Part shown: piece after piece, positions 11,372-22,689 of the stretch
Layout of the letters: each line of letters begins with the position of its first letter
Numbering within the stretch: the first letter of the stretch is position 1
Assembly (NCBI GenBank): GCA_030770535.1
Contig: JASVEC010000031.1
Span: 1-64,000 of the forward strand
DNA length: 64,000 nt
Direction: 5' to 3'
From: Batkoa obscura
Taxonomy: Eukaryota > Entomophthoromycota > Entomophthoromycetes > Entomophthorales > Batkoaceae
The notes under the pieces: generated by a model
What the model was told of the DNA's origin: nothing
The model's input: the letters and a program-made list of their open reading frames with translations, nothing else
The model's database searches: none
Translations under genes and position numbers: made by a program

Positions 11372-12400
11372 ATGGAGATGCTTAGTGGTCAGATAGCAAT
11401 GATAATAGCCTCAGTTATTGGGCTAGTTCTAAACTTGTTAGTAGGAGCGATTGTCACTATTGGTTTACAATTAAAAAGTATCGACTTAAAAATGATAGCG
11501 ATCATTTCACTCACCGATATCATTTTTTATTTTTGGAATATACTAAGGGTTATTCTTAACAGTACAAATTTAGTACCAATAGCATTTGATATTTTACACC
11601 AAACCCCTACCTGGTGGTGCCCATTAGATTTTGTTATTACTATGACCTGCTTAGGCACGTCAGTGGAATTAGTTGCAATTCTAGGGCTGATTCGCTATAC
11701 AAAAATTTGTTGCCAAAAGGAATTACCTTCATACGTCTGGTATGGTCTAGTAGTTTTGTCATTTTCGCTATCGATAGCCTTAGCGTTAGGAAATGAATAT
11801 TATGGGTACTATTTTTGGTCAAGGACTCAAATGTTTTGCTTGGTAGCGATAAATACTAATATAGCAGAGGGATTGTTAAATTACCAATATTATTTGATTT
11901 TTTATTGTTTTTATGCTATTAGAAGTATTATTGCTTTAGTTATTATTGCATTTTGCTATTTCAAAGTTACTACTGTCTATCGCCAAGCCCTTAAATCAAC
12001 AATAACTATTAATTTGAAGAAGAAAACTCAATTATCTGACAGTATAATTAATCAAAATAATGATTCGGAATTCATTCCAAGTAAAGATAGCGTAGAAACA
12101 TTTGAAAGTGAAAGTCCGGAAGAAACTGCAATAATGCATCGCAGCCACAATCTAAAAATAAATCGTAATTTTGCTACTATTAAAATGATGAGTGCAAGTT
12201 TAGCATATATGATTTGCTTGTTACCTGATGTTATCCTTACTATTCTTGATCTTGGTTTTGATTCATACCCTGGCCCTTCTGTAGCGACTGCTTCTAATGT
12301 CTTACTTTGTTTTACAGGAGTAGTGTCTGCTCTCTTTGTCCTCTTATCTCATGCTCCTTCACGAGAATTTCTTGTGAGACATGTTAGATCAATGTTTTAG
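11372..12400 (+). CDS. Family A-like G-protein-coupled receptor
   Basis: Intronless, 342 residues, seven membrane segments. It has the family landmarks: Asn21 in TM1 (LVLNLLVG), Asp49 in TM2 (SLTD), WWC before TM3 with a second Cys in loop 2 (QMFCLV), LIRYTKI at the end of TM3, CLLPD in TM6, and GVVSALFVLLSHAPSRE at TM7/helix 8. Loop 3 (about residues 205-270) is Ser/Thr/Glu-rich and could be phosphorylated. It is most like the minus-strand gene at 14445-15467 (same HAP in place of HDP after TM7, same CLLPD), so these two form a second subgroup. They converge with a tRNA-Leu gene between them. Expected at the cell surface coupling to a G protein. Ligand unknown. Confidence 0.85.
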   Translation: MEMLSGQIAMIIASVIGLVLNLLVGAIVTIGLQLKSIDLKMIAIISLTDIIFYFWNILRVILNSTNLVPIAFDILHQTPTWWCPLDFVITMTCLGTSVELVAILGLIRYTKICCQKELPSYVWYGLVVLSFSLSIALALGNEYYGYYFWSRTQMFCLVAINTNIAEGLLNYQYYLIFYCFYAIRSIIALVIIAFCYFKVTTVYRQALKSTITINLKKKTQLSDSIINQNNDSEFIPSKDSVETFESESPEETAIMHRSHNLKINRNFATIKMMSASLAYMICLLPDVILTILDLGFDSYPGPSVATASNVLLCFTGVVSALFVLLSHAPSREFLVRHVRSMF

Positions 12401-12844
12401 ATAAAAATTGAAATAATATTTTTTCTTATAGTAACTATCTCTTTACTTTTTTTTTCTAGGCTATCATAAAGTTACAATATTAATCTAATGAAAAACCCCA
12501 ATTATTTCACTTATATCAGATTAATAAAGATTATCAACTTATTTCTATTAATGTATAATTAATGTTTTTCTTCATAGTATTAGAAATTAGTTGGAACAAT
12601 TTGAGATAAATCACCTGTTTTTTATTCTCATGAGTTTTTCCTCCAAAATAATTAATAAGGTAAAATGCTTAATGTGTAAAAGGTGATATCAAACTATAAT
12701 ACAACAAATTTTTACGTGGTAGACTACATTAGTCAAAAACTTTGGATGCAAATGCCCTACCATGATATTTTTGTTGTACTAAAACCCATAATAGCATATA
12801 TTATGTATCATGTGTTTTTATGTGTATGCAATTTAAGGTTTTGA

Positions 12845-12941
12845 TATGGGGATGTCTTTGTTTAAGAATTTTACTAAAAAATCCTGCTCAATAGCACTTT
12901 AAAAAGGTAAAATAGTTGAAACCTAAAAGGACACCCCCATA
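12845..12941 (+). mobile_element. MITE-like element, copy 8
   Basis: TA on both flanks, ends TGGGGATG and ACCCCCA. Slightly shortened core. Confidence 0.75.
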
Positions 12942-13796
12942 TTTATCTTTGAGCATTTAGAGTCATAAGCTTCAAATAAAAATTAATTTTCAAAAATTAC
13001 CATCATTAGCAATTTAGATAAAAAATATATATCTATTTAGTATTTATTGCTAATTCTTTAAAAGTTTTTTAAACCTAAAGTATAAAAACATCATAAATAT
13101 GTATTTAATTTAGATTATAAATATATGGCCCTTTCAATGATATGTTTATCGCATAATAAGTACTTATTGTATAACACTAAAATATAAATAACGTACAAAT
13201 TAATCATCTGACCCCTTTAATCATTTGATCCGTACTGCCAAATTTACTGAATTTTTTGAAACCAAAATTTTCAATATAATAAGCTGGTGAATTAGTATAA
13301 TGTTAATGTTCAAACATATATAAAGAAAGAAAGAAATATTACGATCTATTAAGAAAATTATATTTATAGCTTAGATACTTGCTGTTAACCATCATTAGAA
13401 TCATTTTGAAATTTAGCAATAATTGGTCAAGAAGGATAAGGTTTTGCAAAATTGAAGTTATTTAAAAATCAATGTTTCAGGAATTAAAATACTATACAAT
13501 ATAATGTAATATTGTATTGTATGTGCTAAATAGCTCTGCTCTATAGTTTTATTTTTACTAACAAAGATTCTTCACTAAATATCCTTATTGTTGTTTTATT
13601 TAACTTCATGCGAAAATACTCAAAACTTAGAATTAAATGATTAAAGAGACCAAAAAGATTAATTTGTACATTATTCAAATTTGTTGTAAGTTTTGAATTT
13701 CATTTAATTTTTTTACCTTTTTTCATTATAAACACTTTAAAATAAGCCCATTATTAATAATAAACATTTTAATAAATTAAAAATTAATAGAAATTA

Positions 13797-13900
13797 TATG
13801 AGGATATATTTTTGTATTTAAGAGTTTTACCAACAATTTTACACTCAAATAGCGCTTAAAAGATGGAAAAAGTAATGAAGCCAAAAAAATCATTCTCATA
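13797..13900 (+). mobile_element. MITE-like element, copy 9
   Basis: TA on both flanks, ends TGAGGATA and CATTCTCA, core ACTCAAATAGCGCTTAAAAG. Confidence 0.78.
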
Positions 13901-14179
13901 GAATCTTTTAAATTTTCTAAATGAATTCAACTCAAATTATGACATTCAAATAGGTATAACTACATTCTATCTATCGGTTAATTAAGAATATACCACTTTT
14001 ATATATATTTTAACCTTGGTAACTAACAAATGGCTTCCATCTTGTCTCTTAGTCCTGCATTGTTTTAGCTTCATTAACAGAGAACATTTGCAAGCCTTCA
14101 ACTTTCCACTTTAAAATAATCTCATTGAATCTATAGATTTTAAATAAAAATTATATAATTTAATTAGACAAACTAAGGG

Positions 14180-14261
14180 GTCAATTTGGCCGAGCGGTCT
14201 AAGGCGTTGCACTTAAGATGCAATCTCGAGAGAGGCGTGGGTTCGAACCCCACAGTTGACA
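14180..14261 (+). tRNA. tRNA-Leu (anticodon TAA)
   Basis: 82 bases, class II. Acceptor GTCAATT/AGTTGAC, anticodon loop CTTAAGA in stem TTGCA/TGCAA, long variable arm, T arm GTGGG-TTCGAAC-CCCAC, discriminator A. No intron. Much of the D and T arms is identical to the tRNA-Leu at 43931. Confidence 0.95.
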
Positions 14262-14444
14262 TAATATTTTATATTGTTATTTTAATACTAATTATGTATT
14301 AAAGCCACTAATAACTGACCGATATAATAATATGAGAAAAGATAGTGCTAATTTTAAAAATTATTCCTTCATATTTCTTTATTAAAATAAATTTTATTCT
14401 GAATATATATATAAGAGAAGAGTGTATCCTTTAGAAATAAAAGA

Positions 14445-15467
14445 TTAAAGTAAAGAATTTGTTGAAAAGATCTTATCAAAAGTATTAAAAAAATAGGTCC
14501 TAGTTGGAGCATGAGAAAATAACACGAATAGGGCAGAAACAATACCAGTGCAGCTACATAATGAATTGATTGCCGTTTTTGCACCAGTACTAAAGCTGAC
14601 TCCCAGTACTAATACTGTAAAGGTTTGAATTGCATCGGGTAATAAACATAGAACATAAGCTAAAGTTGGTGCTATTAATTTTAACATTTGAACTGCTCTT
14701 TTTATTCTACTACTTGTAGAACATTGGTTAATTATTCTTATATTTTGATTATTATCTTCAACGTTTAGATCTTCTTTAAATTGTGAATAATCTAATCTAT
14801 TATGGTTGCCTTGACTTGAATGTGTTAAGGATTGTCTTATTACCTTGCGATAGGCTCTAGATATACTAAAATAACAAAACGTAATTATAGATAATGAGAT
14901 CAAATATCTTATCACAAAAATAACAAAGTAGATGTCATAATATAAGACATTACTTAATTGGTTAGGATCTTCAGGGCCGGATGGTGTATATGTAGTTGGT
15001 AAACAGTACATTTTCGTTGCTGACCAGCCATAATAGCCGTAGTAATGATGAATCGAAACTAACGTAAAAGAAAGTGAAACTAAAAATAAGGCCATACTAT
15101 AAAATACGTAATTTGGTATTGGTCTATTTACAAAAATTTTGCAGTATCTCATTAAACTCAATACTGCAACTAAATCAATAGATAGCTCTAATGTTGGTAA
15201 GGTTATAGTCACATCATAAATACACCACCATTTTGGTATTTGAATTAATGAATCGCTATTTACTAGTATTATATCGCTATTTGATAGTATAGTCCTTAAT
15301 ATATTGTTTGAATAATAAACAATATCATTTAAGGCGATGATTAAAACTAATATTAAATCGGAGTTGCTTAATTTTAAACCTATAGCAACAATTGAACCAA
15401 CTAACAAATTCAATATCAAACCTATCATAGATATTATTACTAACACAATTTGACCTAGATGTAGCAT
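14445..15467 (-). CDS. Family A-like G-protein-coupled receptor
   Basis: Intronless, 340 residues, seven membrane segments. Landmarks: Asn20 in TM1 (LILNLLVG), Asp48 in TM2 (ALND), WWC before TM3 with a Cys in loop 2 (KMYCLP), LMRYCKI at the end of TM3, CLLPD in TM6, GIVSALFVLFSHAPTR at TM7/helix 8. It belongs to the same subgroup as 11372-12400. Its 3' end faces that gene, separated by about 2 kb containing tRNA-Leu(TAA). Loop 3 is polar with Ser, Asn and Gln. Plasma-membrane sensing role inferred; ligand unknown. Confidence 0.85.
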   Translation of the reverse strand: MLHLGQIVLVIISMIGLILNLLVGSIVAIGLKLSNSDLILVLIIALNDIVYYSNNILRTILSNSDIILVNSDSLIQIPKWWCIYDVTITLPTLELSIDLVAVLSLMRYCKIFVNRPIPNYVFYSMALFLVSLSFTLVSIHHYYGYYGWSATKMYCLPTTYTPSGPEDPNQLSNVLYYDIYFVIFVIRYLISLSIITFCYFSISRAYRKVIRQSLTHSSQGNHNRLDYSQFKEDLNVEDNNQNIRIINQCSTSSRIKRAVQMLKLIAPTLAYVLCLLPDAIQTFTVLVLGVSFSTGAKTAINSLCSCTGIVSALFVLFSHAPTRTYFFNTFDKIFSTNSLL

Positions 15468-17307
15468 TATATATCGTATATAAATTTTAAAAAAAGTGAA
15501 AAGTAAAAATAAAATATTTTGCTTATTTTATATTTTAAATACTTAGCGAACCTCAACTGGTTTTTTGGTCATCAAGTCATATGAACAGAAATTTGTATCT
15601 TCACTAGAATAATTTTTAATCAAATAAGAGTACTATTATTGGAGAAAGTTATAAGCTTATTAAATTTTGATGTATAATATTACTTCATTCTATCAGCTAT
15701 TTGATATATATTATTATGCTTATAAACGAAAGTACAGCATTAATTTTACAGCAAATTTTTTAATTGTTTATACAGATTTAGAAGTAACTTACTAATTTAC
15801 TCAATTAATCTTTAAAAAGAAATTTGAAAATAGCCATTTTTGCACATCAAATAAATTGAATTTCGAAAATCTGGATAATATTTCATTAAAAGATCATAAT
15901 AAACATTGACCATATTCACCTTAATTTTCTATCATTAAATTAAGCATTGTCATAAATTTACCAAAGCACACTAATCTAAAACCTTGAATTCAGCTGACAT
16001 GATATTGAAGTTTATTCTATTAAAGCTCACCAGTTTATCACTTTTAGTAATAAATGCAACCCATTATGTTCTTTGAAATTGAGTCATGCAATGGAGTTAT
16101 CTAAATTTATATTATACAGTAGGGATATGAAATGTTAAATTTATTAAACAAGATATTATCGAAATCAAAAGAGGTGGAAGTAAATATGTAATTTTAGAAA
16201 ATATACTAACTTTTTCATCTACTTTTATAATAATATTTTATTATTTTATTATATGAATTTTGAACCCATTTCAAGCATTAAATTTTAATAATTAAAAGTT
16301 TCTATCTTTAAAATAATCAAATATTGAGAAGCACTTAAGATATATAAATATATTATTTCATAATTATCATATTACGGTTCCTTATTAGTTCCTGCTTTTA
16401 TATTTTACATAAGGTTAAGTCAATATTTTATACAATTTGTAAAATTCTAATTGCTTTTACGTTTTAGTAAATTTACCATTAATATACTTTTTTGAAATAT
16501 TCTAATTTTATATATTTATCCTATATAATAAGTTATTAATAAATGTATTAATAATATAAAAATCAAGTTGAATTTATATAATCAAAAAACTAATACAATT
16601 TGAATGAGTTTCTTAAATTGTTTCAATTTTAAAAATGGTCTAAAAGTATATATTTAAGTCCAGACTTCTAAGGTGCAAAAAGTATTAAAACATTAGTGGT
16701 TTTTTCGGCAATTACAGTTGCTCAACCTAAATAAGCCTTAACTCAATTTGATTTTTTATATTACCTGCTATTCTAATGAATATCTCTTCTCTTCATCTTT
16801 TACAGATTTATGATAAGAAATCACTGGGTAAGTTTTTAAGTAAACTAGCTTTTTAGAAATTTATGAAATTTATAAAAATTATTTATAGTTTAATAAAGCC
16901 GCTTTTAAGACCCGCTACAGTCAAAATAATATATAAGCTTTGGAGTGTCAGGATTAAAATAAGGCGTGTGGGTATCTTCACTTATAAAGATTCTACAAAA
17001 GATAAAGGCTCCAATTGATCGGTACCTCACTTTTGCGTTGGATGGTACATATATTGAAAAAAAGGTGTTTGTTGAGGGATCAGGCGGCTAGGCATAAATA
17101 CTTCAGATATTAAAGCTCTATACAAATGACTCATTAGCCCTTTTCAAAAATATATCCTCATTCTATAAACTACTTACTCATAATAGTGAGTTTATTTTAA
17201 AAAAAAGATATGAGAGCGTTTATTTTAAAATCTTGAAAGGTCAAGGCCCCAAGTGTTTCATTTATCAACATAAAAAATTATATACAGAGATGACGCTCCA
17301 GGGACAA

Positions 17308-17398
17308 TATGAGGATGCATTTTTTTGATTATTCTTTCCTTTTTTATAATATAGAATTAAAAAATTATCAGCTAAATGCTTAAATAAAAAAGATATTA
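17308..17398 (-). mobile_element. MITE-like element, degraded copy 10
   Basis: A good left end (TA then TGAGGATG and a T run) but the core and right end are strongly diverged. Confidence 0.4.
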
Positions 17399-17683
17399 CT
17401 ATTTTAAAACTAAAGTTCTTGTAAAATTCGTGTAGTTTAACTTCAATTAACTTAAATTACATTGTAACCGTTTAAAATTTAATTTCCTCCTATTTTGATT
17501 AAAAAATCCTTATACAAATATAACGCCATTTGTTATCTAATTCAATAGAAATAAAGATTTGAACCGTTAGGATTATTAATGATGTTTTTTTTGAAATGAA
17601 CAGCTACTTATAATAATTGTTTTCAAATGATATGACTATTTTTAAAATATTAATACAGTTTAACAGTATTACACAATACAATG

Positions 17684-17779
17684 TATGAGGATACTTTTCT
17701 AAGAATTATATCAATAACTTTTCTATTCGATAACGGGTTAAAAACAGAAGAAGCAATGAAGTCAAAGAACATGCTCATC
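17684..17779 (+). mobile_element. MITE-like element, copy 11
   Basis: Left flank TA with TGAGGATA, right end CATGCTCA. Diverged core with TTTCTATTCGATAACGGGTTAAAA. Confidence 0.6.
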
Positions 17780-17915
17780 TTATAGTTTAGAGTTTTTAAT
17801 ATAACTACCAAAACACTATAAATCAAATTAGATGATCAATAATACAAAATCATAAAAATACGTAAAAAGTAAATGTTTAAGAAACTTTATTAAAGAAAAG
17901 AAGGGTTTAAATAAT

Positions 17916-18094
17916 CTAAAGGTCTAAATCTAAAGCTGGATAAGTCTCTTTCTTTGAGTCATCCTTCTTAGATTCGTCTTTCTTTGGTTCATCTTTCTTA
18001 GGTTCATCTTTTTTGGTCCATCTTTTTTGGTTCTTCTTTCTTAGGTTCATCTTTTTTTGGTTCATCTTTCTTTGGTTCATCTTTCTTTGGTCTT
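17916..18094 (-). pseudogene. Out-of-frame tail of the DEPKK-repeat gene
   Basis: Continues the same 15-18 base repeat as the gene at 18095-18580, in frames shifted relative to it and to itself, down to a stop at 17916. Either lost coding sequence after small deletions in the repeat or a sequencing or assembly problem in a repeat tract. Confidence 0.6.
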
Positions 18095-18580
18095 CTACTT
18101 TGGTCCATCCTTTTTAGGTTCTTCTACCTTAGGTTCATCTTTTTTTGGTTCATCTTTCTTTGGTTCATCTTTCTTTGGCTCGTCTTTCTTTGGTTCATCT
18201 ACTTTAGGTTCATCTTTCTTAGGTTCATCCTTTTTAGGTTCATCATCCTTCTTTGGTTCATCTTTCTTTGGTTCATCTTTCTTAGGTTCATCATCCTTCT
18301 TAGGTTCATCCTTCTTAGGTTCATCATCCTTCTTTGGTTCATCCTTCTTAGGTTCGTCATCCTTCTTTGGTTCATCTTTCTTTGGTTCATCTTTCTTTGG
18401 TTCATCAGGTTTACCAGTTGGACCACCAGTTCCAGCTTCACAAGTACCAGTTACAGTAGTAGTAACTTCAACAGTTTTTACAGTACGAGTAATAGTTTCA
18501 GTAACAGTTTTACATTTTTCGGCACTGATTAAGCTAATTCCAGCTAATAAAAATAAGGCAACTGGTAAACTGTATTTCAT
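18095..18580 (-). CDS. Secreted DEPKK-repeat protein
   Basis: 161 residues. A signal peptide (MKYSLPVALFLLAGISLISA, cut before EKC) is followed by a short Cys-bounded Thr/Val segment (CKTVTETITRTVKTVEVTTT to GTC). From about residue 57 to the end it is a charged repeat of Asp-Glu-Pro-Lys-Lys units, five or six residues long, with variants DDEPKK and VDEPKK. The repeat is highly hydrophilic and probably extended. Function is not known; a cell-wall or secreted role is inferred from the leader and from the TVT segment it shares with neighbours. The frame stops at 18095, but repeat-coding DNA goes on out of frame to about 17916, where an ending PALDLDL and a stop can be seen. So the present C-terminus may be a shortened version of a longer ancestor. 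Confidence 0.75.
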   Translation of the reverse strand: MKYSLPVALFLLAGISLISAEKCKTVTETITRTVKTVEVTTTVTGTCEAGTGGPTGKPDEPKKDEPKKDEPKKDDEPKKDEPKKDDEPKKDEPKKDDEPKKDEPKKDEPKKDDEPKKDEPKKDEPKVDEPKKDEPKKDEPKKDEPKKDEPKVEEPKKDGPK

Positions 18581-19328
18581 TTTTTAAAGTGTTCTAAAAC
18601 TTAAAAGTAATAATAAAGTGGTTTAATATAATTTAGTATAATAAAAGATTAATGGGTTTTATTTAGTTTTTATATTATTTGATATCCTATTGATCTTCTA
18701 TCGTATATTTTGAAAATTAATTCTTTAACTGAGATTTTCTTTAACTGAGATTTTCTTTAACGTTTAAAGTTTCTTCCAAGTTTTTTACCTTTCAGTTGAT
18801 ATTCACTTTAAATTAAGATTTTTATAACTCCATAATGGTCATCAATTTCACCATTTTGATCTCTTTTGATCAACTATTAAAGAAGACTATGATAAAATAT
18901 AATATTAAACTCGGAATTAATTAATGTTAATTTTATAAAATATAAAGATAAAACAAATAATGAAAACGATAAACTTGGCTTATCATTAAACTTCGGTAAA
19001 AATAGGAATTAAATAATAATAAAAAATTGTAATTTTAGTTTTTCTTGTCATCTTCTTTTTTTAAATTTAATTTTATTATTACAAGTATTACTTTAACATT
19101 TTGTTTTTTTCCTTATTCAATTACTTACTAGTATTATTATTATAGGTAGCTGGTGCTGCTTTTGGTTGATCCACAAATACTTATTACACTAGCTTTTGAT
19201 CAAGCTAAATATTACCTACCTTGTAGATTGAATCACAAGAAGCTAGTTAGAAACTAAAAATATAATATGTATTACTTTATAGCATTATAATTTAACTTCA
19301 TACTAATATAGTTTTGTTTTTAGAATAA
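18581..19328. other. Divergent intergenic region of two secreted-protein genes
   Basis: Lies between the start codons of the DEPKK-repeat gene (minus) and the Thr-rich gene (plus). AT-rich, contains a direct TTTAACTGAGATTTTC repeat near 18,723-18,760. A TTTTTAG just before the 19329 start could be the acceptor of an intron in the 5' leader. Confidence 0.4.
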
Positions 19329-20861
19329 ATGTACACCAATACCATAAATTTAATATTGATAGCTGCCATTCTGGGGAATGTAAATTCAGTAGTCCCAGAT
19401 ACAGAAACTAATAATGTTAGAAAAATACATCGTCATATAAGATATGGTTGTCATCCATACACTGAAACAAGTACTATTGATTATACTGCTACCAATACCA
19501 TAACAAGAACCGTTCCAGCTTCTAATTGTAAACCATGTACTAAAACCACTCTTACTTCTATTATACCAAAAACAACTACTGAATATTATACCTCCACTAA
19601 ATATCCAGAAGATTGCTCTCCACCTTGTATTAAGAGTATTACTAGATTTAATGATGTAACTATCACTAAAACAATGACTGAAACTCTTCCTCCTCAACCA
19701 CGTACTTATACTGAGTATGTTGATTATACTGTTAGTAAAACAAAAACGGTTACTTTACCTGCAGCTACTAAGACAAAAACCATGTATAATGATGTAACTC
19801 ATACGATTACTAATGTTAAGACGGTAGCGCCTGAGGCCAAGACAGAAACCAAATATGTAGACTTAACAAAGACCCAAACAAAGACAAAAACGGTACCAGC
19901 AGCTGAAAAAACAGAAACAGAATATGTGGATATTACTACTACTGTAATCAAAACAAAGACGGAAGTACCAGGAGCACAAACTGAAACTAAGTATATTGAT
20001 TTAGTTGTAACTAACGTTGTAACTAAAGTATTACCACCGATCACGGCAACCGAAACTAGTTACGTTGATGTGACTCATACCAACACTATAACTAAGGAGT
20101 TACCTCCACCTATTGGAACGGAAACTACTTATTATGATGTGATTCACACCAATACAGTTACCAAGGAGCTACCAGCACCTACCGCAACTGAGACTAGTTA
20201 CTATGATGTAACTCATACTAATACCGTTACTAAAGAGCTACCTCCAGTAACTGAAACTGAGACCAATTATGTTGATATAACTGAAACTAAGATACAAACC
20301 AAGACCATTGAACCAAATCCAAGTTCAACCACTGTTTATGTTGATTTAACAGCTACAGTAACTACCACAAAGACAGAAATACCTGGGGCTCAAACAGAAA
20401 CCAAATATGTTGATTATACTCATACCAATATAGTAACTAAAGAACTACCTGCAAAAACTGAAACGGAAACTACATATCTTGATGTGACTCATACCAATAC
20501 AGTAACTGAAAAGTTGCCAGAGATTACTTATACCGATATTAAATATATTGATTTAACAACTACCAAAACCGTTACTGAATCACTTAATGCACCCATAGCT
20601 ACTGCTACTGAAACTGTATCATTAACAGCTACTTCCACATTAACTAAGACTGTTTATCCAAAGGTTACTGTCACTAATACTATACCGATTACAAAAACGG
20701 AAACTGAAAGAGTGACTGTTTATCCAACTGAAACCCGAACTGTTACTGAAGATGTTACGTATACTAAAACAAGAACAGAATCGGTTGTACCAACTACTTG
20801 TACTCCTATAAAGAGATATTATGATGATGTTCCACTTTATGAGTATAACTTTGATGAATAA
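19329..20861 (+). CDS. Secreted Thr-rich protein with thirteen 23-residue repeats
   Basis: 510 residues, no introns in the coding part. A signal peptide covers about residues 1-20. A Cys-containing N-terminal region (Cys41, 67, 70, 96, 100) follows, then from about residue 130 to 430 there are 13 tandem units of about 23 residues. Each has the pattern Tyr-x-Asp-x-Thr-x-Thr-x-x-x-Thr-Lys-x-x-x-Pro-x-x-x-Thr-Glu-Thr, best seen in YVDVTHTNTITKELPP. The C-terminal part is again Thr/Val/Glu-rich and ends YDDVPLYEYNFDE. There is no GPI signal or membrane anchor at the end. The high Thr content suggests O-glycosylation and a cell-wall or adhesin-like role, which is an inference. It is divergent from the DEPKK-repeat gene and shares with it the Cys-flanked TVT-type segment. 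Confidence 0.8.
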   Translation: MYTNTINLILIAAILGNVNSVVPDTETNNVRKIHRHIRYGCHPYTETSTIDYTATNTITRTVPASNCKPCTKTTLTSIIPKTTTEYYTSTKYPEDCSPPCIKSITRFNDVTITKTMTETLPPQPRTYTEYVDYTVSKTKTVTLPAATKTKTMYNDVTHTITNVKTVAPEAKTETKYVDLTKTQTKTKTVPAAEKTETEYVDITTTVIKTKTEVPGAQTETKYIDLVVTNVVTKVLPPITATETSYVDVTHTNTITKELPPPIGTETTYYDVIHTNTVTKELPAPTATETSYYDVTHTNTVTKELPPVTETETNYVDITETKIQTKTIEPNPSSTTVYVDLTATVTTTKTEIPGAQTETKYVDYTHTNIVTKELPAKTETETTYLDVTHTNTVTEKLPEITYTDIKYIDLTTTKTVTESLNAPIATATETVSLTATSTLTKTVYPKVTVTNTIPITKTETERVTVYPTETRTVTEDVTYTKTRTESVVPTTCTPIKRYYDDVPLYEYNFDE

Positions 20862-21760
20862 GTCAGTTTATAGTCGAATAATTTTTTAGATCTTAAGTGA
20901 TTCTTGTTTCCCTTTGCTCAAACCTCTCTTGGTCTTTGACTACTAGTTTTTTTTATCCTCTTCCCCTACACTTTGATATTATTATGGTCTCTTTTATTTC
21001 AAATATATTTTTATTTATTAGCTTAGCTAGATTGTTTATTATTTTCTAATCTTTTGTTGGTTAGCATGTTATTATAATAGATAATATTATGTTATATTTA
21101 TTAAACTCATAATTTATAATAGTTGCCATCATGCTATATCACTAGGACCATCTATTATTATTATAGATAGTGTCATACTGTATTAAATTTATACATTATT
21201 ATATCATTTCTAGCTAGGTTGATCTCTTAAGATAGCTATTAATGCAATTAGATGATTTAAAAGTATAATGATAATTAATAATATGAATGATAAATTTACT
21301 CATTTAAAAAACGAAATAACGATTTTTTGTTAATTTTAAATAAAATTTAAATAAATTTAATAAAAAATTCAAAAATCACTAGATTGTTGCAATAATTTAA
21401 AATATAAAATATAATTTTTGTCAAATATTAGACTACAAGCATTCATTCTAAAATATTATAACTTTAAATAACGTTACGTTTGATAAAAAAGGGGCTTCAG
21501 AATACCTTAAACAGCCTTATATTTGAATATTTTTTCTTATATCTGTTGTAAAAGATTAAACCTACTGATAAGATTTCGATTTTATATCTAAAGAAACAAT
21601 CAAAAAAAAGTAAATAGCTATTCCTATATACTCGTAATAAAAATAAATTTAACACATGGGCCCAGCTCATAGCCTACCTGATATCGAGAAGATTGCATCC
21701 TACTAGTTATACTGGATGGATATATTTATTAAAATACATTTATTGATAGAGACTAAAAAT
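20862..21760. other. Intergenic, nothing recognised
   Basis: AT-rich spacer between the Thr-rich gene and tRNA-Asp. No coding or structural feature supported. Confidence 0.5.
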
Positions 21761-21832
21761 CTCTCGAGCGGGGAATTGAACCCCGGTCTCCCGCGTGACA
21801 GGCGGGGATACTCACCACTATACTACCCGAGA
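21761..21832 (-). tRNA. tRNA-Asp (anticodon GTC)
   Basis: 72 bases. Acceptor TCTCGGG/CTCGAGA, anticodon stem CCCGC/GCGGG with loop CTGTCAC, T arm CGGGG-TTCAATT-CCCCG, discriminator G. No intron. Confidence 0.95.
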
Positions 21833-22689
21833 CTTTATATTCTGCTGCTAAAAAATATATATAAATTTTTGATTTGTTATAATATCAAAACGAAACCACC
21901 TGAAGTAGAAAGTTTATGACAGATTCTATCTGACAATTTTAAGTCTCACGTTTTCTATAACAAATGTAGAATTCAGTAGCAATAGATACAAAACTATAAA
22001 TTTAGGGATGTATTTTTGTGCTTGAATTTTATTAACAATTTTTCCACTCAAATAGCGCTTGAAATGATAGTCAAAAAAAACATTCCCATTTATATCATAT
22101 TTTCAATCACACACTTTTTGCCCATCAAAAAATAATAAATTATGTCCGTGACTGTATTTTTATAGAAATAAGAATATGAATTTTATGCATAGTTTAAAAA
22201 GAACAAATAATCGGTATATCTAAACCAATATTAGCGCTTATGTACATCTTTGTCTCTTTAAACTAAGTATTTAAGCTATAGTTATTAGATATATGTATGC
22301 TACACCTTTATAGTGAATGAAAGCTGATCAAGAGTTTAGGCTAAAACTCAAATTAAATCCCAACTCAATGGAAAGGGATACTGTTCTGAGGTCAACCGCT
22401 AATTCATTGATTTATGAAGTTAAGAAATAAAATGTAAAGCTTATTTTATAGGATTTTTTGAACATCATCTACACAATAGCTTTTTGCATGTTTTTGGTGT
22501 AAATGTTTTTGATGTAAACATTTCAATATATTAAAAAGCTATTCTTAGTATTATATTTGAAAATACATAATTACAGTTTTATAATTTTATTTAAATCAAA
22601 ATACAACTAAACACAATGGGTCAAACAACTCAATGAAGTATGGTATTTGAATAATGAAATATTAAAGATTAAAAAAAAGTTAGTTTATT
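21833..22689. other. Intergenic, one MITE-like copy
   Basis: Contains MITE-like copy 12. Otherwise nothing recognised. Confidence 0.5.
22003..22090 (+). mobile_element. MITE-like element, copy 12
   Basis: Left end GGGATG after TA, core TTTTCCACTCAAATAGCGCT, right end CATTCCCA. Somewhat shortened. Confidence 0.7.

Larger units (their letters stand above)
12401..14179. other. Intergenic, two MITE-like copies
   Basis: AT-rich spacer between a receptor gene and tRNA-Leu. MITE-like copies 8 and 9 are the only structure seen. Confidence 0.5.
15468..17915. other. Gene-poor stretch with an unidentified degenerate coding-like patch
   Basis: Mostly featureless AT-rich DNA. A less AT-rich patch around 16,920-17,290 reads like old coding sequence but I cannot name it. 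MITE-like copies 10 and 11 follow it. Confidence 0.4.

Noticed and set aside
18057-18587. Plus-strand frame rich in Gly-Ser-Ser-Phe
   Set aside because: Antisense shadow of the DEPKK repeat; the minus frame has the signal peptide.
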